Notes: generated by a model from the letters alone, not told the origin. A stretch of DNA of 64,000 bases from Sphagnum magellanicum (GCA_021904315.1 CM038914.1:744001-808000), one strand, 5' to 3'; positions 1 to 15,000 are shown, counted from the first letter of the stretch. Program-made: numbers and translations.

Positions 1-125
1 GATTTTCAACCTGTTCCCTTGGCGTACAGGCCTCAGGCCAGGATCTTTAATCTAGAAGGGTGTATTTTCAGACACTTCTCCTATACCTACTTCTCCAACC
101 ACCGAACTACAAAAGTCCTTAAACG

Positions 126-160
126 TGTATTGTGGTTAAAGTCAATTTAACCACAATACA
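126..160. repeat. Perfect 15-bp hairpin
   Basis: TGTATTGTGGTTAAA at 126-140 is followed by a 5-base loop and its exact reverse complement at 146-160. A direct repeat of 19 bases (184-202 and 216-234, TGACCTAATGAGGATGGAC) lies just downstream. No gene is recognised nearby, so the role is unknown. Confidence 0.8.
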
Positions 161-1090
161 AGTCATAGTACACCATTCACTAGTGACCTAATGAGGATGG
201 ACGTAATCAAGACAATGACCTAATGAGGATGGACATGACCCAAATCCAATAAGAATTTCTTAACTAAATGCCTCACAATGAAAAACAAGCTTAAGAGATG
301 GGTGACCTTTCAACTACACAAAGGAAGTAGGTAGAATGAATATATGGTGTTCCAAGTTGAACTTTGAAGGTGTCGGTCATAGCAAGTTGAAAATTCAATA
401 CCTCTTTCCCAGTTGATTATTTCCTCATTTTTTGTACTACATAAGTTGGAACACATGTTCTAGAATCCAATTCCCATATCGCATGTTGTACATAGTTCAC
501 TTTTCCTGACTTTGCAAAATGGTAGCAGGCAAGTGTCTAGAATATTCCAGAGAGTATGGGCGAGTCTGAATGCAAACTCGGGGCCACAATACATCAATCC
601 CTAACCCACTCTCTGGCATAAAGTAGATGATGGGCCAATTCTGCATATGCATAATATGTCACCTAAGCAGATTCTGCCAACACTATCAGCACAGGTACAT
701 TCATCCACATTTAAAACTCTGACATTGTGCAGAATAGATTGCCGTGTAGTTTTTTACACACTGGAGAACAGGGCAGATTCTGGCAGGTAACCCTCACCAT
801 GGTTTGCCCATGGATCTTGCTAGGTGGCTTCGGCTTCACCTGGCAGAATCCACCCTTCAAGGCCCGTTCTCTGGCCTTGAAAGCCAGGGAAAACCATGAC
901 ATAGAGAAGTCCAAGTGACAATAGCTTCATGGGCTGGGCTGCAGAATCCGTAGTAAGTCTTGATTTGGTCTAAACTTTGTTTTCCTAGTAGAGATATCTG
1001 GAAAGTCCATGAAATTGGGGGCATAGACAAGTGTGGGGCAGGTATCACAAATACTCCCGGGCATCACCCAGGCATCCCAGTCTGATCCCT

Positions 1091-1119
1091 TCAGGGTATC
1101 ACTATGAGTGATACCCTGA
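1091..1119. repeat. Perfect 13-bp hairpin with 3-base loop
   Basis: TCAGGGTATCACT at 1091-1103, loop ATG, then the exact reverse complement at 1107-1119. There is no following T-run and no flanking coding region, so it is not a bacterial-type terminator. It may be a small inverted-repeat remnant. Confidence 0.8.
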
Positions 1120-1939
1120 CTAAAAACAGAACAAGTGAGAACTAAATGTGAGAACCGGTTTTTTTTAAAAGAACCCAAAAAAATCTGAGAACCAGGCAAA
1201 GTCTGACCCCTTACCCAGGTCAGGGTCTCAAGGTTTAGCCGCCATCAAAAATTTATACAAGCAAGCAATAAGCAATGAGAAAGAAGTTATGAGCATCAAT
1301 TTTAATTATGCTTCTATGCAGAATGGAACAACATTTTACTTACTGGATCTTGTTGATCATTCACGCAGCATGGGATTGAACTTTGAAGATATGGTGTTAA
1401 GTCAACCTAATTTAATTAGGGCTAAAAAAATGAAATTTTCATCACCAAACCCACATCAAAATTTGCCAATCAAGTCTAATTTGCCTTGGGAGATGGGAGA
1501 GCTAAGGGAGGGCTAGTATTTGGTGGTAGGTACTTATTAATGGTAGGTCAGGTCAAATGGTAATGATGTTTAGAGAGTTTATTTTATATGATGATTTACT
1601 TTTAAATTCTTTCAAAAGCCTTGAACCAAAGGTCCTATGATTTTGAATTTTTTCAAAAAGCCAGAGGTTGTTGTTTAAAAAAGAAATCAAATCAATAATT
1701 ATTTAATCAAAAATATAAATAAAACATAATTTGTGAAAATCAGCAAAAAATAAGTGACTACTTTCAAATTTCTGAGAATCAACATTATGAGAACCAATTT
1801 TTTAAAAAAATTAAATGTTGATACCCTTGCGTGATGTAAAAAATTTAGAAATTTTCTTTTTGGGGAGAATCGGACCCTTTTGTAAATTACTTTGTGAAAA
1901 TTGAACTTGACGAGTATTCTTGTTTTGGCATATTTAGTG

Positions 1940-2400
1940 TTGGTGAGAAGAACACTTTTTAGTAGTGTGTGACAAAGGTTGAAATGAGCAAGGAGAGGAG
2001 CTACATAAGTTTAATGATAATAACATTTTTTAATAATGTGTGACAAAGGCTGAAATGAGCAAGGAAAGAAGTCACATAGGTTTAATGAAAAGATTTTTTT
2101 CAATAGTGTGTGATAAACGTTAAAGTGAACAAAGAGAGAAATTATGGTTTTGTGAGAAGATTGTTTTAGTTTTGAATGGCAAAGTTCAAAGTGAATGAGG
2201 AAAGAATACCATTTTGTGAGAATCATGTTTCTCAATTCTCTGTGACAAAGGTTGAATTAAGCAAGAAAAGAAGTCATGGTTTTGTGAAAAGGATATTTCT
2301 TAGTCCTATGTGACAAAAGTTGAACTAAGCAAAAAAAATAAATCATTATGATGTCATGAAAAAAACATTTATCAAACTATGACAAAGGTTGAAATGGTTG
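1940..2400. repeat. Degenerate ~70-bp tandem array, about seven units
   Basis: The motif TGACAAAGGTTGAAATGAGC recurs in diverged form beginning near 1970, 2041, 2111, 2177, 2243, 2311 and 2380, spacing 66-71 bp. Each unit continues with an AAG(G/A)A(A/G)AGAAGT segment and an A/T-rich tract. The array ends about 110 bp before the old solo LTR at 2509. Confidence 0.8.
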
Positions 2401-2508
2401 AGAATGTTTCAAAAATGCACAAATTCTTGAAGTGAATCGAATAGTCATAAAAGTGTAACAATTTTGAAACCTTCGTTTTGGAAACATGGACGCAATTGGA
2501 AGGGGTTT

Positions 2509-3404
2509 TGTCACAACGTTAACCTTAGGCTCACAACCAAGGCAAGGGCTTGCAAAGGTGCGAGCCAAGAATGAAACTCAAGAATTACATTTCATGCTCC
2601 TAGAAATGTAGGAGAATATGAAGGAATGAAGCCCCACACTCCCAAGTGAGTTCCCACTTTGGGAGTTGGACTCCCGAATTTTCAAAGGGTGATTGCAAGG
2701 GCCAAAACTCATTGGATTAAAGAATTCCTTATATCATTGAAAAGAACTTGGAATGTAGATGTCTAAAATAGGCTTGCATAACCCATTTGCGTACTTAAAA
2801 CATAAGTTATGGCTAAAAGAAAAACCAAGAGTCAAATTGTCAATTTGATTCTTGACCACTAAAAATCGGGAATAGCCCCAATTTACTTGCGTGCAGGTGG
2901 CGTGCCACAAACCATTAGAAAGCTCCAATGAAAGTTACAACTTCCTTTAAATCTCACCTCAATTAGAGGTGTGCACAAAAAGTTATGAGCTTCCAAAATC
3001 GCGAGAGTACCCATTTCGGAACTACCAACTTAGGAGTCCCAGGACAAAATGACATTTGGGTGCAAGCCCCATGGCTACGCACAAAGAATACTATAAAGGG
3101 GAAGGTGGTGGCTTCCCCCAGGTCAAGACCGTGGTGAGTATTATGAATCTATGTTTACCCGTGGTTCGTCCATGCACCAAAAGTGTTCCAACTATGCATT
3201 AACTCACTTGTTATTTGGTTTGTGCAGGTCCATGTGAATAATTGACCTACTTGTCACTCGTCCTTGTCCCCATTTCGGAGCTCCAGCACACCCCTCTACC
3301 CCCAAAGTGCTTCAAACCAGGGAGCGTACCCCAACTCCATATCCTTTCGTTATTTTCACTTTGGACTTGCAATTGAGTCTATCAAAGAGCTTGGGGGTGT
3401 GTCA
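2509..3404 (+). mobile_element. Old solo LTR (same family as 27896-28865)
   Basis: This stretch aligns along its length with the 970-bp LTR at 27896-28865: the 'accaaggcaagg..ttgcaa..ggtgcgagccaag' block at the start, the TATA-like CTATAAA at 3091, 'gaaggtggtggcttcccccaggtc', and the end '..gagcttgggggtgtgtca'. It begins TGTCACA and ends in TCA. The five bases before it are GGTTT and the five after are AGTTT, a target duplication with one mismatch. Many CG positions of the younger copy are TG or CA here, as expected from old methylated DNA. No internal retrotransposon sequence adjoins it, hence solo. Confidence 0.8.
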
Positions 3405-4189
3405 AGTTTGCAAGCCTTGCTTTTAAAATCGTGGATCTAACTATAATGGTTAGAAAGGTTCAACAATTTAAAAAGTTCAGAAAAGCAAGCTCAGGTGTGC
3501 ATCTGGAAGTTTGGAAAGGTTGAATTACATTTCCAAAGGTGCAATTTAACTTTCTTATAAACAAATAGCAAGGAATGATTTGTCAAAACAATGAAATGCA
3601 TCCTTGTAAAATGAAGATAATAACTTCTTTGAAGTACTAGCTATTGAAAACAAAGTTTTTTAAAATGAACCCAATGTGTTTTATCATTGTCAAAAAAAAA
3701 AATTGTTTGGAAAATTGTACTTTTGTGTGTATGGTATTTTTTTCAACATTATGTTTTTTTCTACTATTTATTACAAATTTTCCAAATTTATACAAAACCT
3801 TAACTACTAATCAATTAATTAAATTTTTCAACAATAAACCCTTTAAAACTTAAATTTAATGCATATGGATCGACATCTTGCCAGGTAATTTTAATCCAAA
3901 AATGTGCAATCAATTTGAATGCAACTTCATTTCTCATGGATTCTCTTGTGATTTCACACATTTTTCCACACCTACATGTGACCATTTCTATTTTTTGCAC
4001 ATGTGACAAGGCATCATTACTATAATTCAGGTTACTTAAAAGGTTCAAATTAATTAACTTGTCATTTTGATTAATGGACATGTACATTTTGATTGAAGGC
4101 CAAAAACTTGAATGACACATTATTTGTTAACTAATCAACTTAACTATAGTGGTTCATTTGATTAAATATACATAGTCAACTTGTACAAC

Positions 4190-4330
4190 CTTAGTCAAAA
4201 TAACCAATGGTCTTCAATCGAATTGAACATTTAGTCAAGATGGCCAATGATCTTTAATAAAAATGACCAATGGTCTTTAGTCAAGTTGAACATTTAGTCA
4301 AAATGGCCAATGTTTATTACTCAAATATGA
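4190..4330. repeat. Short degenerate tandem repeat
   Basis: Variants of 'tagtcaaaatggccaatg' followed by 'gtctt(c/t)aat' recur about four times at 28-35 bp intervals. They lie directly before the CCTA-rich tract, and together they look like a simple-sequence satellite cluster. Confidence 0.65.
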
Positions 4331-4349
4331 CATGTTTTACTACCCTATG

Positions 4350-4570
4350 AATCGACCTCCTACCTATTCATCCACTTATTTACTTAATTAATTACTTACC
4401 TACATATTACCCACCCACCCACCTACCTTCGTTTACCTACCTACCTACCTATACCTTTACACCTACCTACTTACATACCTACCTATATTTTTCATTTTTG
4501 TACAACCTACTTACTTACCTACCCAACTACCAACATATTATTTATTTCCCTATCCACCCATTCACCTACC
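4350..4570. repeat. Degenerate (CCTA)n microsatellite
   Basis: The tract is dominated by CCTAC, TTAC and CCAC tetramers, with uninterrupted CCTACCTACCTA runs near 4435-4450. Confidence 0.75.
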
Positions 4571-5425
4571 TAATTTTAATCACTAGGTGTAATCATTATG
4601 TTTAACCATTAAATTTAACCATTAGGTTTACCCAAATTTTAGCCAAATTTTAACCATTAAGTTTATTTTAAATTTAATCATCATGTTTAGGCACTAAATT
4701 TAGCCTAAGTTGAACCATTAAATTTTGCCAATAGGTATAGCATAAATTTAGTCACTAAGTATAGCTTAAGTTTATCCAATATGTTTAACCACTAAAGTTA
4801 CCCACTAGGTTTAACTTAGGTTTAGCCATTATATTTAGCCATTAGATTTAACCTATGTTTAGACACTATGTTTAGCCACTAGATTTTGCCACAAGGTTTA
4901 ATTTAAGTTTAGCCATGAAATATGTTTAGCCATTAAGTTTATCAACTAAATTTAACCATTAGGTTTATCGATTAAATTTAACTACTATGTTTAACCATTA
5001 GGTTTATCAACTAGGTTTAATCACTATGTTTAGCCATTAGACATAATCATTAAATTTAATCAATGTTTAATCATTATGTTTAGCCATTAGTTTAAATCAA
5101 TGAATTTAGCCATTAGGTTTAACCCTTAGTTTAAGTTGTTGAATTTAGCCACTAGGATTAACCATTAGTTTAAATCGTTGAGTTTAACCACTAAAATTAG
5201 CCATTTGTTTAAGTCCAATTTAGCTATTAGATTTAACCATTAGTTTAAATCGTTGAATTTAACCACTAAAATTAGCCATTTGTTTAAGTCCAGTTTAATG
5301 ATTAGGTTTAACCATTAATTTAAATCATTGAATTTAGGCATTAAATTTAACCATTAGTTTAAATCATTGAGTTTAATCACTAAGATTAACCATTAATTTA
5401 AATCATTGAGTTTAGCCACTGAGTA
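4570..5425. repeat. TTTAACCATTA(G)-type satellite with ~75-80-bp higher-order units
   Basis: The 12-14-bp unit TTTA(A/G)CCATTA(G/A) and its variants fill the region. From about 5100 the units combine into a longer pattern of roughly 75-80 bp ('accattagtttaaatcgttgagtttaaccactaaaattagccatttgtttaagtcc'), seen at about 5160, 5231 and, more diverged, 5310 onward. It is not the plant telomere repeat TTTAGGG. Confidence 0.8.
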
Positions 5426-5544
5426 ACCATTGAAGGTTTGCACCATGGGTTTGCATTGCACTATAAAAACACAAATCTTTAAGTTCTTCGCGACCAATAC
5501 CATTTCAGAAAGCTAAAGTTTGTCATCATTGTAATCCCCATAAG

Positions 5545-5710
5545 AAAATACAAAGTATAATATAAGAAAGAAGGTGGTGCCTCCTTTTAAGTCAAAGCCA
5601 TGGTGAGTCATGTGAACCTATGGCCAATCCATGAACAAAATTAATTTAAAATGCACAAATCATTCTCTAGCTTGATTTGTGTAGTTTAATATGTCCATGA
5701 ACTCTACTCC
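5545..5710 (+). mobile_element. Truncated LTR fragment
   Basis: 'gaaggtggtgcctccttttaagtcaaagccatggtgagtcatg' corresponds to the region just after the TATA box in the two solo LTRs (about 3100-3150 and 28563-28610). The downstream 'tttgtgtagtttaatatgtcc' also matches their 3' part. Ends are not resolved, so this is a diverged partial copy. Confidence 0.6.
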
Positions 5711-6834
5711 AAAAAAAATTGCTTTCATTTTTTTCCAAATGACATAAAAATATATAGTGTGTGCAACTTACTACAAAAAAACAAAATTTACAATTTACTT
5801 AAATGTAAAATAAGTTGTTCAAAAGTGGATTTTGAAAATAAACCTAAAACATAAGTAAAACATTTTCAATGCTAATAAAGCATTCTTTTGATATTTCATT
5901 ACTTCATAGGATGTACCAAAAAATACCATTAAATATCTCACATGTTCCATAAAATAACGAAAGAGTAATTTCCTTTAGGTTCTACTTGAAGAGTTGCTCA
6001 TTTCCTATTCGAAAGCTCCCACACTTTATTTCTTGTTGTTTTGCATTTCACTATTGAACTAGGATCAAAGACTTGATTATTTACCACCAAAATCACTTCA
6101 CAAAATTGGGGTTGCATCATGGCAATGGAAATTTAAATGTTTTCCAATTTTGCTTTTGGGATTCAATAAGCCTTTCTAAGAGCTTTTAAATGGTTGAATG
6201 AGAATTTCCATCTGTGGATTCAGTTGAGGTTTTGGATAAGCAAGTGCATGCATTGGGCCTAAAGCTAATGACCCCAACTATCCACATTCAATGGTGCACC
6301 ATTAAAGGTGGTGAGAATCATATGGGGGTACTAGGGTCTGTTTTGGGAACTCATTCATGAGCTGATCCAAGAGTTGTAACACCAAGATTCCTTTCAAGTT
6401 GTTTCTTGTTTTGAAAAATCCTTACATTTACATTCTAGAAATTGCAAGGTTTCATTTCTATGTGAGGAACCGCATTGTGGTTTGAAAAAAAAATTTGTTA
6501 ATCCCTAACTTGGTCATTATGAATGCCATATTAAAATGCATGCATTAATTTCATCTTAAAGTTCTTTGTTTGGCTGGTGAAATTCAAATCCAACCTTGGG
6601 CAAAACTTGCCTGATCTTACATGAATTCAATTTAGCTTTGTGATCTTATTATCCCCTTCTTGATCTTGGCTATTTCATTTTTTCTAAACATTTTAAATGT
6701 GTAAAATTTGAATTCAATTGTTAAGGATTCATGGACGATTAAATTGAAATATATATCTAACCAATTTAGCTTCAAACATGGGTAAAATCATTGGAAAACA
6801 AATTAGGTTTTTAGGGGTTAAAAATGGGCAATAT

Positions 6835-6889
6835 CTTACACCTGATTAAAGCTATAAAATCATCCCCACTTTTAAGGAGTAAGTGTAAG
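6835..6889. mobile_element. Small inverted-repeat element, copy 1 (MITE-like)
   Basis: It starts CTTACACCT and ends AAGTGTAAG, near-perfect inverted ends, with TTTTAAGGAGTAAG just inside the right end. The same arrangement recurs at 8747-8837. Non-autonomous element status is inferred from the pair only. Confidence 0.4.
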
Positions 6890-8385
6890 AATCCTTCCCC
6901 TTTTACACCTCATGATAAACTACCTATGTTTGGATTCAGCACCCTGTCAAGATGGAAAGTTGCGGGTTTATGTATGTGCAAATTTGCATTGGAGTCTTTT
7001 AGCAAGCAGTGCACTACTGCTACACCATGTGGTGTGCACATAAACCATTTATTTTCCCCACCCAAGCCCAACATGTGTTATTCTTAAATGAAAAACAAAA
7101 TCCATATTGGAAGGTTATAGTACACATGGAACCTCGATCTTCCCACCTCATGTTGGATAGATTTGCCAAATCAAGTGGCATTGATGCCAATGCCACATGG
7201 CTACATACCCCCATGACAATGTCACGCACAACCCAAGATGCAAGCCTTGTGGGGTCTGAATTGTTGTCAAAAGAATCAGTCTTTGTCGATGAAGCATTTA
7301 GATAGAAAAGATGAAGGTTTATAAAGGAAGATCTATAGGTACATCCCACTGGAGTCAATAAGATAATGTACACATTCTTTCAATCACATTTCAAGACTAC
7401 ATTTTCAATTAATTATATAGTTTGTAGATGATGTGATATTTTAGCTTACAACAAAATTGAAAGTTGATCATACTTGAGTTTAATCACAATTCCAAAATAA
7501 TGGAATAATAGTATTTATATAGTGAAAACTTAGTAAAATAACTAGTTATATCACCAAGAAACATAATTGATAATTAGTACAAAAAAGGTGAAAATATTAG
7601 TTCATCAATGGATGGCAGCAATGTATACACTTGGCATGACCATAGGCATCAAGGTCGTACACTAATTGTAAGGTAGTTGCTAATTGAATGTTGCATTTAC
7701 ATTAGTTACAAGGTAATTGCCACTTACAACTCTTGTGCAACTTACTCACAAAGTCAAAATACATTAACCACAACCATATATGTAAAGCATATATATGGAT
7801 TATTGCCACCGTATTTATATTTAAATATTAAAAAATTAATGATTTTTCAAGACATTGAACCTTATATATTCTTTGCACGCCATTTGTAATAAAATGGAAA
7901 TGACCTCCCTGGGCAACATTTCTGAAAAATTCACCAACTAAACTTTTTATAAATTTTCACTAACCATATCTTTTAAAAGCTTTTTGCCAATTATATCTTT
8001 TAAAAAATTCCTCCAATCGTTTTTTTTTAAACTTTTGTCAATCATAATTATTTTTTTTAATTATGAACCTTTTTTGTAAAACCTCCATTAACTAAGTTTT
8101 TTACAAACTTCTCTCCAACTACTATAATACCCGGGCAAGTTTGGCACACAAATGTTAAATTATTTATTTATTTAAATTTTAAAAATTGCCATGTGAGTCC
8201 TTAATTTTGAACTTTTCAACATGTATAAGGAATTTACATATTAAATTCTAACTCAATTTCAAAAGTTCTCTTATTGTTCTTGTGGTCAGTGTGTTCACAA
8301 CTAATGTGCTTATCTATACTACAAAAATTTTATTCCAAATTCCTCCAATCTAAACTTTTGAAATTTTTGACAATAAGGTTTCTTT

Positions 8386-8579
8386 TTTTCAAAAACTTCA
8401 ACAAAATAAAAAATAGTTTAATTTATGTTGAAGTCGGCTAAATAAAAAAATATTCTTGTTTTTAAATTTTTGTTAACTATTTTTTTCAAAAACTTCAACC
8501 AAATAAAAAATAATTTAATTTATGTTGAAGTTGGATAAATAAAACAATACTCTTGTTTTTAAATTTTTGTTAACTAATT
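8386..8579. repeat. 97-bp tandem duplication
   Basis: Two copies beginning TTTTCAAAAACTTCAAC (8386 and 8483) continue through 'aaataaaaaata..tttaatttatgttgaag' to 'ttgtttttaaatttttgttaact'. Differences are few, so the duplication is fairly recent relative to the surrounding DNA. Confidence 0.8.
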
Positions 8580-8746
8580 TTTTCAAAAAAAATTTAATAT
8601 GTTTTTTGAAAAAAAATTTGAAATTTTTTTTATCGTTTAATGTTTATGAAACCTCCCCTTCCTACATCTCATGATCTATATATATTTAAGTTCACAACAA
8701 TGTTTGGCTCATGCTTCACAATAGGTAAGCCCACAAAGAGGAAAAT

Positions 8747-8837
8747 CTTACACCTATTTTTTAAGAACCAAAAAATAAATTAAAATTATGCTTGTTTATA
8801 ATGTGAGATTCCCCCACTTTTTAAGGAGTAGGTGTAA
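8747..8837. mobile_element. Small inverted-repeat element, copy 2 (MITE-like)
   Basis: TTACACCTA at 8748-8756 pairs exactly with TAGGTGTAA at 8829-8837, with a T-rich segment inside the left end and CTTTTTAAGG inside the right. It is related to 6835-6889 but has a longer interior. Confidence 0.4.
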
Positions 8838-9434
8838 AAACCCTAACTTTCCTATGGGTCTCAACCTAAGTTCATGATAATGTTGACCTTGTATTTTATA
8901 TATAAAAGAGTGTTTTAATAAACCTTTTTTTTTTACGTAAAGTGTTGTAATGACATTATGGCAATGAAACTATAAAACTTTTTTCTATGTAAAGTATTGT
9001 CATGACATTGTGATAGTGACACTATAGAGAGACAACATTGTAGTGATAGGGATAGTGAGAAAGAACATATTAATGAGTAACTTTCACCTAGTGAAAATTG
9101 TTTCAAAAAATTAAAAAATATTTTTCAAATTGTGTAAGTTATTATTCTTACAATGTCAACGAACAAGATTTCTTAGGATCAACGAAGGAACTAAAAAAAA
9201 AAAAATTTGAATATGACAATATTTTATAATGGGTGAAGTCCTTCCACAAATGGGGATGATTCCCAAAATGCCAGGGCTGAACACAGCAACCAGCTAGTCC
9301 TAGGCCCTCTATTTTGGAGAGTGCCCCCACCCTGAGGCTTTATGTAGCCTACACTGAAATATTTTTGGGGTTCGGATTTCGTAGTGAATTAGGGTTCCAA
9401 ATTGAACCGGCAATGAAGCTCAAAGACTACTACT

Positions 9435-9443
9435 TTAGGGTTT
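9435..9443 (-). promoter_or_regulatory. Telo-box upstream of RBX1
   Basis: TTAGGGTTT (reverse of AAACCCTAA) lies about 260 bp upstream of the RBX1 start codon. Telo-boxes are known promoter elements of plant housekeeping and cell-cycle genes. Function here is inferred from position. Confidence 0.5.
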
Positions 9444-9584
9444 GGCGCTCTTGAATTGCCTCCCATTTGATTCTCATCGCTACGAGTTTGCAAGAGCGGC
9501 GTGATAAGAGGAGGCCGTAGCTTGCCTTTCAAACTCCAGTGTAAGAGAGATTATTATGCCTCAATAGGTGGTGGTGAAGACGGA

Positions 9585-9704
9585 GGAGGTCAAAGTGGAG
9601 GAGTGGAGAACAAGGCTTTGGGGGCTAGGCTGGGGTAGGGGGAAGAGGGAGGAGGAGGAGGAGGAGGAGGAGGGAAAGAAGAAGAAGAAGAATAAGAAGA
9701 AGAG
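9585..9704 (+). repeat. GGA/GAA purine-rich tract in RBX1 leader
   Basis: Runs of GGAGGAGGAGG and GAAGAAGAAGAA end at the RBX1 start codon. Such purine or CT microsatellites are common in plant 5' leaders. Length polymorphism is likely. Confidence 0.75.
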
Positions 9705-12033
<2,329 letters not shown>

Positions 12034-15000
12034 TGACCATTCCAAGCACTCATGTTGCGCATTGTGGAGAAGGCATGATCAGCAAACATAGGCAGTTTCA
12101 ACTGATGCAGACTTGAAGTTAGAGACTGAAAACTTCTTTTTTTTTCATTTCCTGTTCTTCTGTTGTGAAGTTAGCCAGTAACTATTTCCTTCCAACTACA
12201 GCATATAAAGGGTAGATTCAGTGATCAACAACTTGCAGATGTGCCATTACCTAAAGTACAGGTGCCTTGAAAGGCCATGCTGCTGGTCTAAAACTTCTTG
12301 TGGAAGCTGAGATACCTTGTTGCCAAAAACAGTATATGTGATACTGAACCTTACACCATCAGATGATTCAATTTGAGCCCACGAATCAGAGTGCAGGATT
12401 TTAATGCACCATAATTGGCTCTACTCTTGTTACATGTGCCTCAAAGTTTTTTTGTTTGTTGTTTTTTTCTGATTTTAGTGTGCTCTCTGTTAACAAGATG
12501 GTGGTGCATGAGGACAGCTCCATCACAATGGAGGATTTGTTGAACAGGAAGGCATCCACTTCTTGATGCAACTCACCTTCTATGCTCTACACCACAATTG
12601 CTTTCTTGTGGTGGAGTTATTATTTAAAACCATTCTGAATGTGAGGGCAGCATGTATTCAAATTTGTTTGGCATTACTTTTCCTGTACACTCAGACAAGC
12701 TTATATGATATATGCTCTTCATACCTCACATCCAACAAACAAATCAGGCATATTTTGGAAATGTTACTTGGACATTTTTACAACACACTACACAAGGAAA
12801 GTCTGGTGTTGTCCCAACTAAGCATGCCTTCATTTAATTTGTTTTCTTATGGCTGTTTGACGGGCTGCATGCATTTGTTTTATGGGCTTGTTATTTCCCT
12901 AATTAACTATTTTTGCTTTTGCAACTGTTATTTCACAAAATTGAACTCTTGAAAATTCAAGAATTATAATCCAAATAGCCTGATCCTTCATTTATCGATT
13001 CAAGAACAATCAGCACGAAAATTTACATCTGCACAATGTCAAGGATCTCTTGTCAATTCTAGCCTGGAATATCTCACATCAATAAATGTGCAACCAAAAG
13101 CTACATACAAGCAACCAAATACAAAAGGGAATTGAATTGGATTGAAAACATGCAACCAACAACTTCATACATGCAATTGAAAAAGATTGAAGAAGCAAAA
13201 CCATCTACAATAAACACTTAAGGCTAATGTTTGCCCGACACAAGCTCTCAATTTCTTCAAGCTTTCATTTCAAGTTTCTCCCGAAAACAATAAGATCAAA
13301 TTACTACAAAGAAAGTTAATCCATCATTCTGTCAAGCATAGCCATTAGTAGTTTCTCACCATGTAGGAATTTTTTGTGTAAGTTGAAGGAATTGAGGTTA
13401 AAAAAAACATTTAATGTGTTTGACATGGTTAAGCATCTCTCAAAAATAGGCTAGAAAGAAACACTTTCATCTTTCAATCACATTAGCAATTGCCAACAAA
13501 GCTTAGAGCATCTCCACTAGGAGCACTATAATGACATGTAAACAATAATTCCAAGGATGAGGAATTTTGAAGAACTTAGTATATGGGAGATTTGTCATAA
13601 TCTTTTGTATGATCATCCTTGGACTATTTTAGAGACAATTCTGGTTGTATGGTTGTCCTTGAACAATTGTAGAGGCAATTCCAATTGTATGGTCCCTAGA
13701 CAATTTCAAAGATGATTCCGAAAACAATTAAGGCCATAATTTGGCAGTTGAAGTACTTGCAACTTTGCTTTCTTGCATGGTATGTTTTGAAGCAAGTTGA
13801 GACAATGTAGCCAAAGAAGACAACTTCAAGAAGTTCATTTGCTAAGTGGCATGGAGTTGACCCAAATGTTCTCCTTGATATGAGCTTGGATGAGTTTGTT
13901 GAACTCGTCCGTGCTTGTGCTCATCACAAGCATGCATCATTATGACACATGTAACAAGAGATTTCTTTTCCTTATCAAATGAATTTTGATTTGCAATTTG
14001 TGTAGAATCACTCACTATCAACAAAGTCAAAGCTATTGTGTAAGTATTTCTTCTATTTGTAACAAAAGAGTCCAAGGAATAAAGAAAAAGTTTATATTTG
14101 GTTAGGATGACTTTTTGCTTTCATTCTTTGGTTTATTTGTTTTGGCTGACTTTTTGTTTTCTCATCTTTGAAATTTTGTAACAAAAAAAAATCCATTAAA
14201 AATCAAAAAAATGTTAGCAGCTTTCACACCTAACTTATGAATACATTTCATGCAATGGTCATAATATTGCACTGGTCATAATATTGAGCACATGTTATAG
14301 GATTTGATAGTATAAGATTTGGAATGTGTTTTGCTTCCAATTTATCAAATGGTATGTCAAATCCAAGTTTTTTACTATTTAAATTGTACAAACATTGTAA
14401 CAAAGGAAGCCATTTGCTTTTGGCATTAATGAACATAACTAGTGACCTAATTAACAAATCATACATCTTTCTTCAATCAACTTTAATAATCAATTGAAGT
14501 ATATATTCTTGAAAGATCCATGTAGTTAGCCTAGATCAAAATGCAATACAACATTTAAGTTCAATTTGTTGAAAACATCATGTGCTAGAAGACATCCAAG
14601 AAATTTCCTTTTATCTATACTAATCCAAAATGATGATACAGCACAATCAATTAAATAAACAAATTTGGTATATGTGTGGCAAAATATGACTTTTGTGTAA
14701 AAGCTCTTCATTGAGCAATTGTTTCATATGATATTTGATTCCTTGATTGCTACGAGGTTGACCAAAAATAATTTTGTAAAATTTAATTCTTCACAATGAA
14801 CATCTTGGAAATGACCCAAAATGGTTTGAAATCTTGACTTGATGCCACAATTATAGCATTTTCAAAATAATCATAATTTTGTTCCGAAGACAATGTTTTG
14901 CACCATAATACCTATTGATCTATTTTCTTGTTTCTCTTCAAACCCTTTCTCATTACTATTATTACATGGCACATTATTTGTATCACAAGACATGTTAATA

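Larger units (their letters stand above)
1..1930. other. Intergenic, no supported gene
   Basis: Only short overlapping open frames on both strands occur here, none with a recognisable domain. Apart from the hairpins at 126-160 and 1091-1119 I see no organised structure. Base composition is more balanced at 540-1250 than in the AT-rich DNA that follows. Confidence 0.5.
5710..9400. other. AT-rich intergenic, no supported gene
   Basis: Open frames at 6824-7087, 7009-7305 (+) and 7020-7373 (-) overlap on opposite strands and match nothing I recognise. The region otherwise holds the small inverted-repeat pair (6835, 8747), a 97-bp tandem duplication at 8386-8579 and a weaker ~56-bp duplication near 8930-9030. 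Confidence 0.5.

Noticed and set aside
4350-5425. CRISPR-like or telomeric repeat interpretation of the satellite block
   Set aside because: Units are short, degenerate and without unique spacers, and they are not TTTAGGG. The genome is a plant nuclear one.
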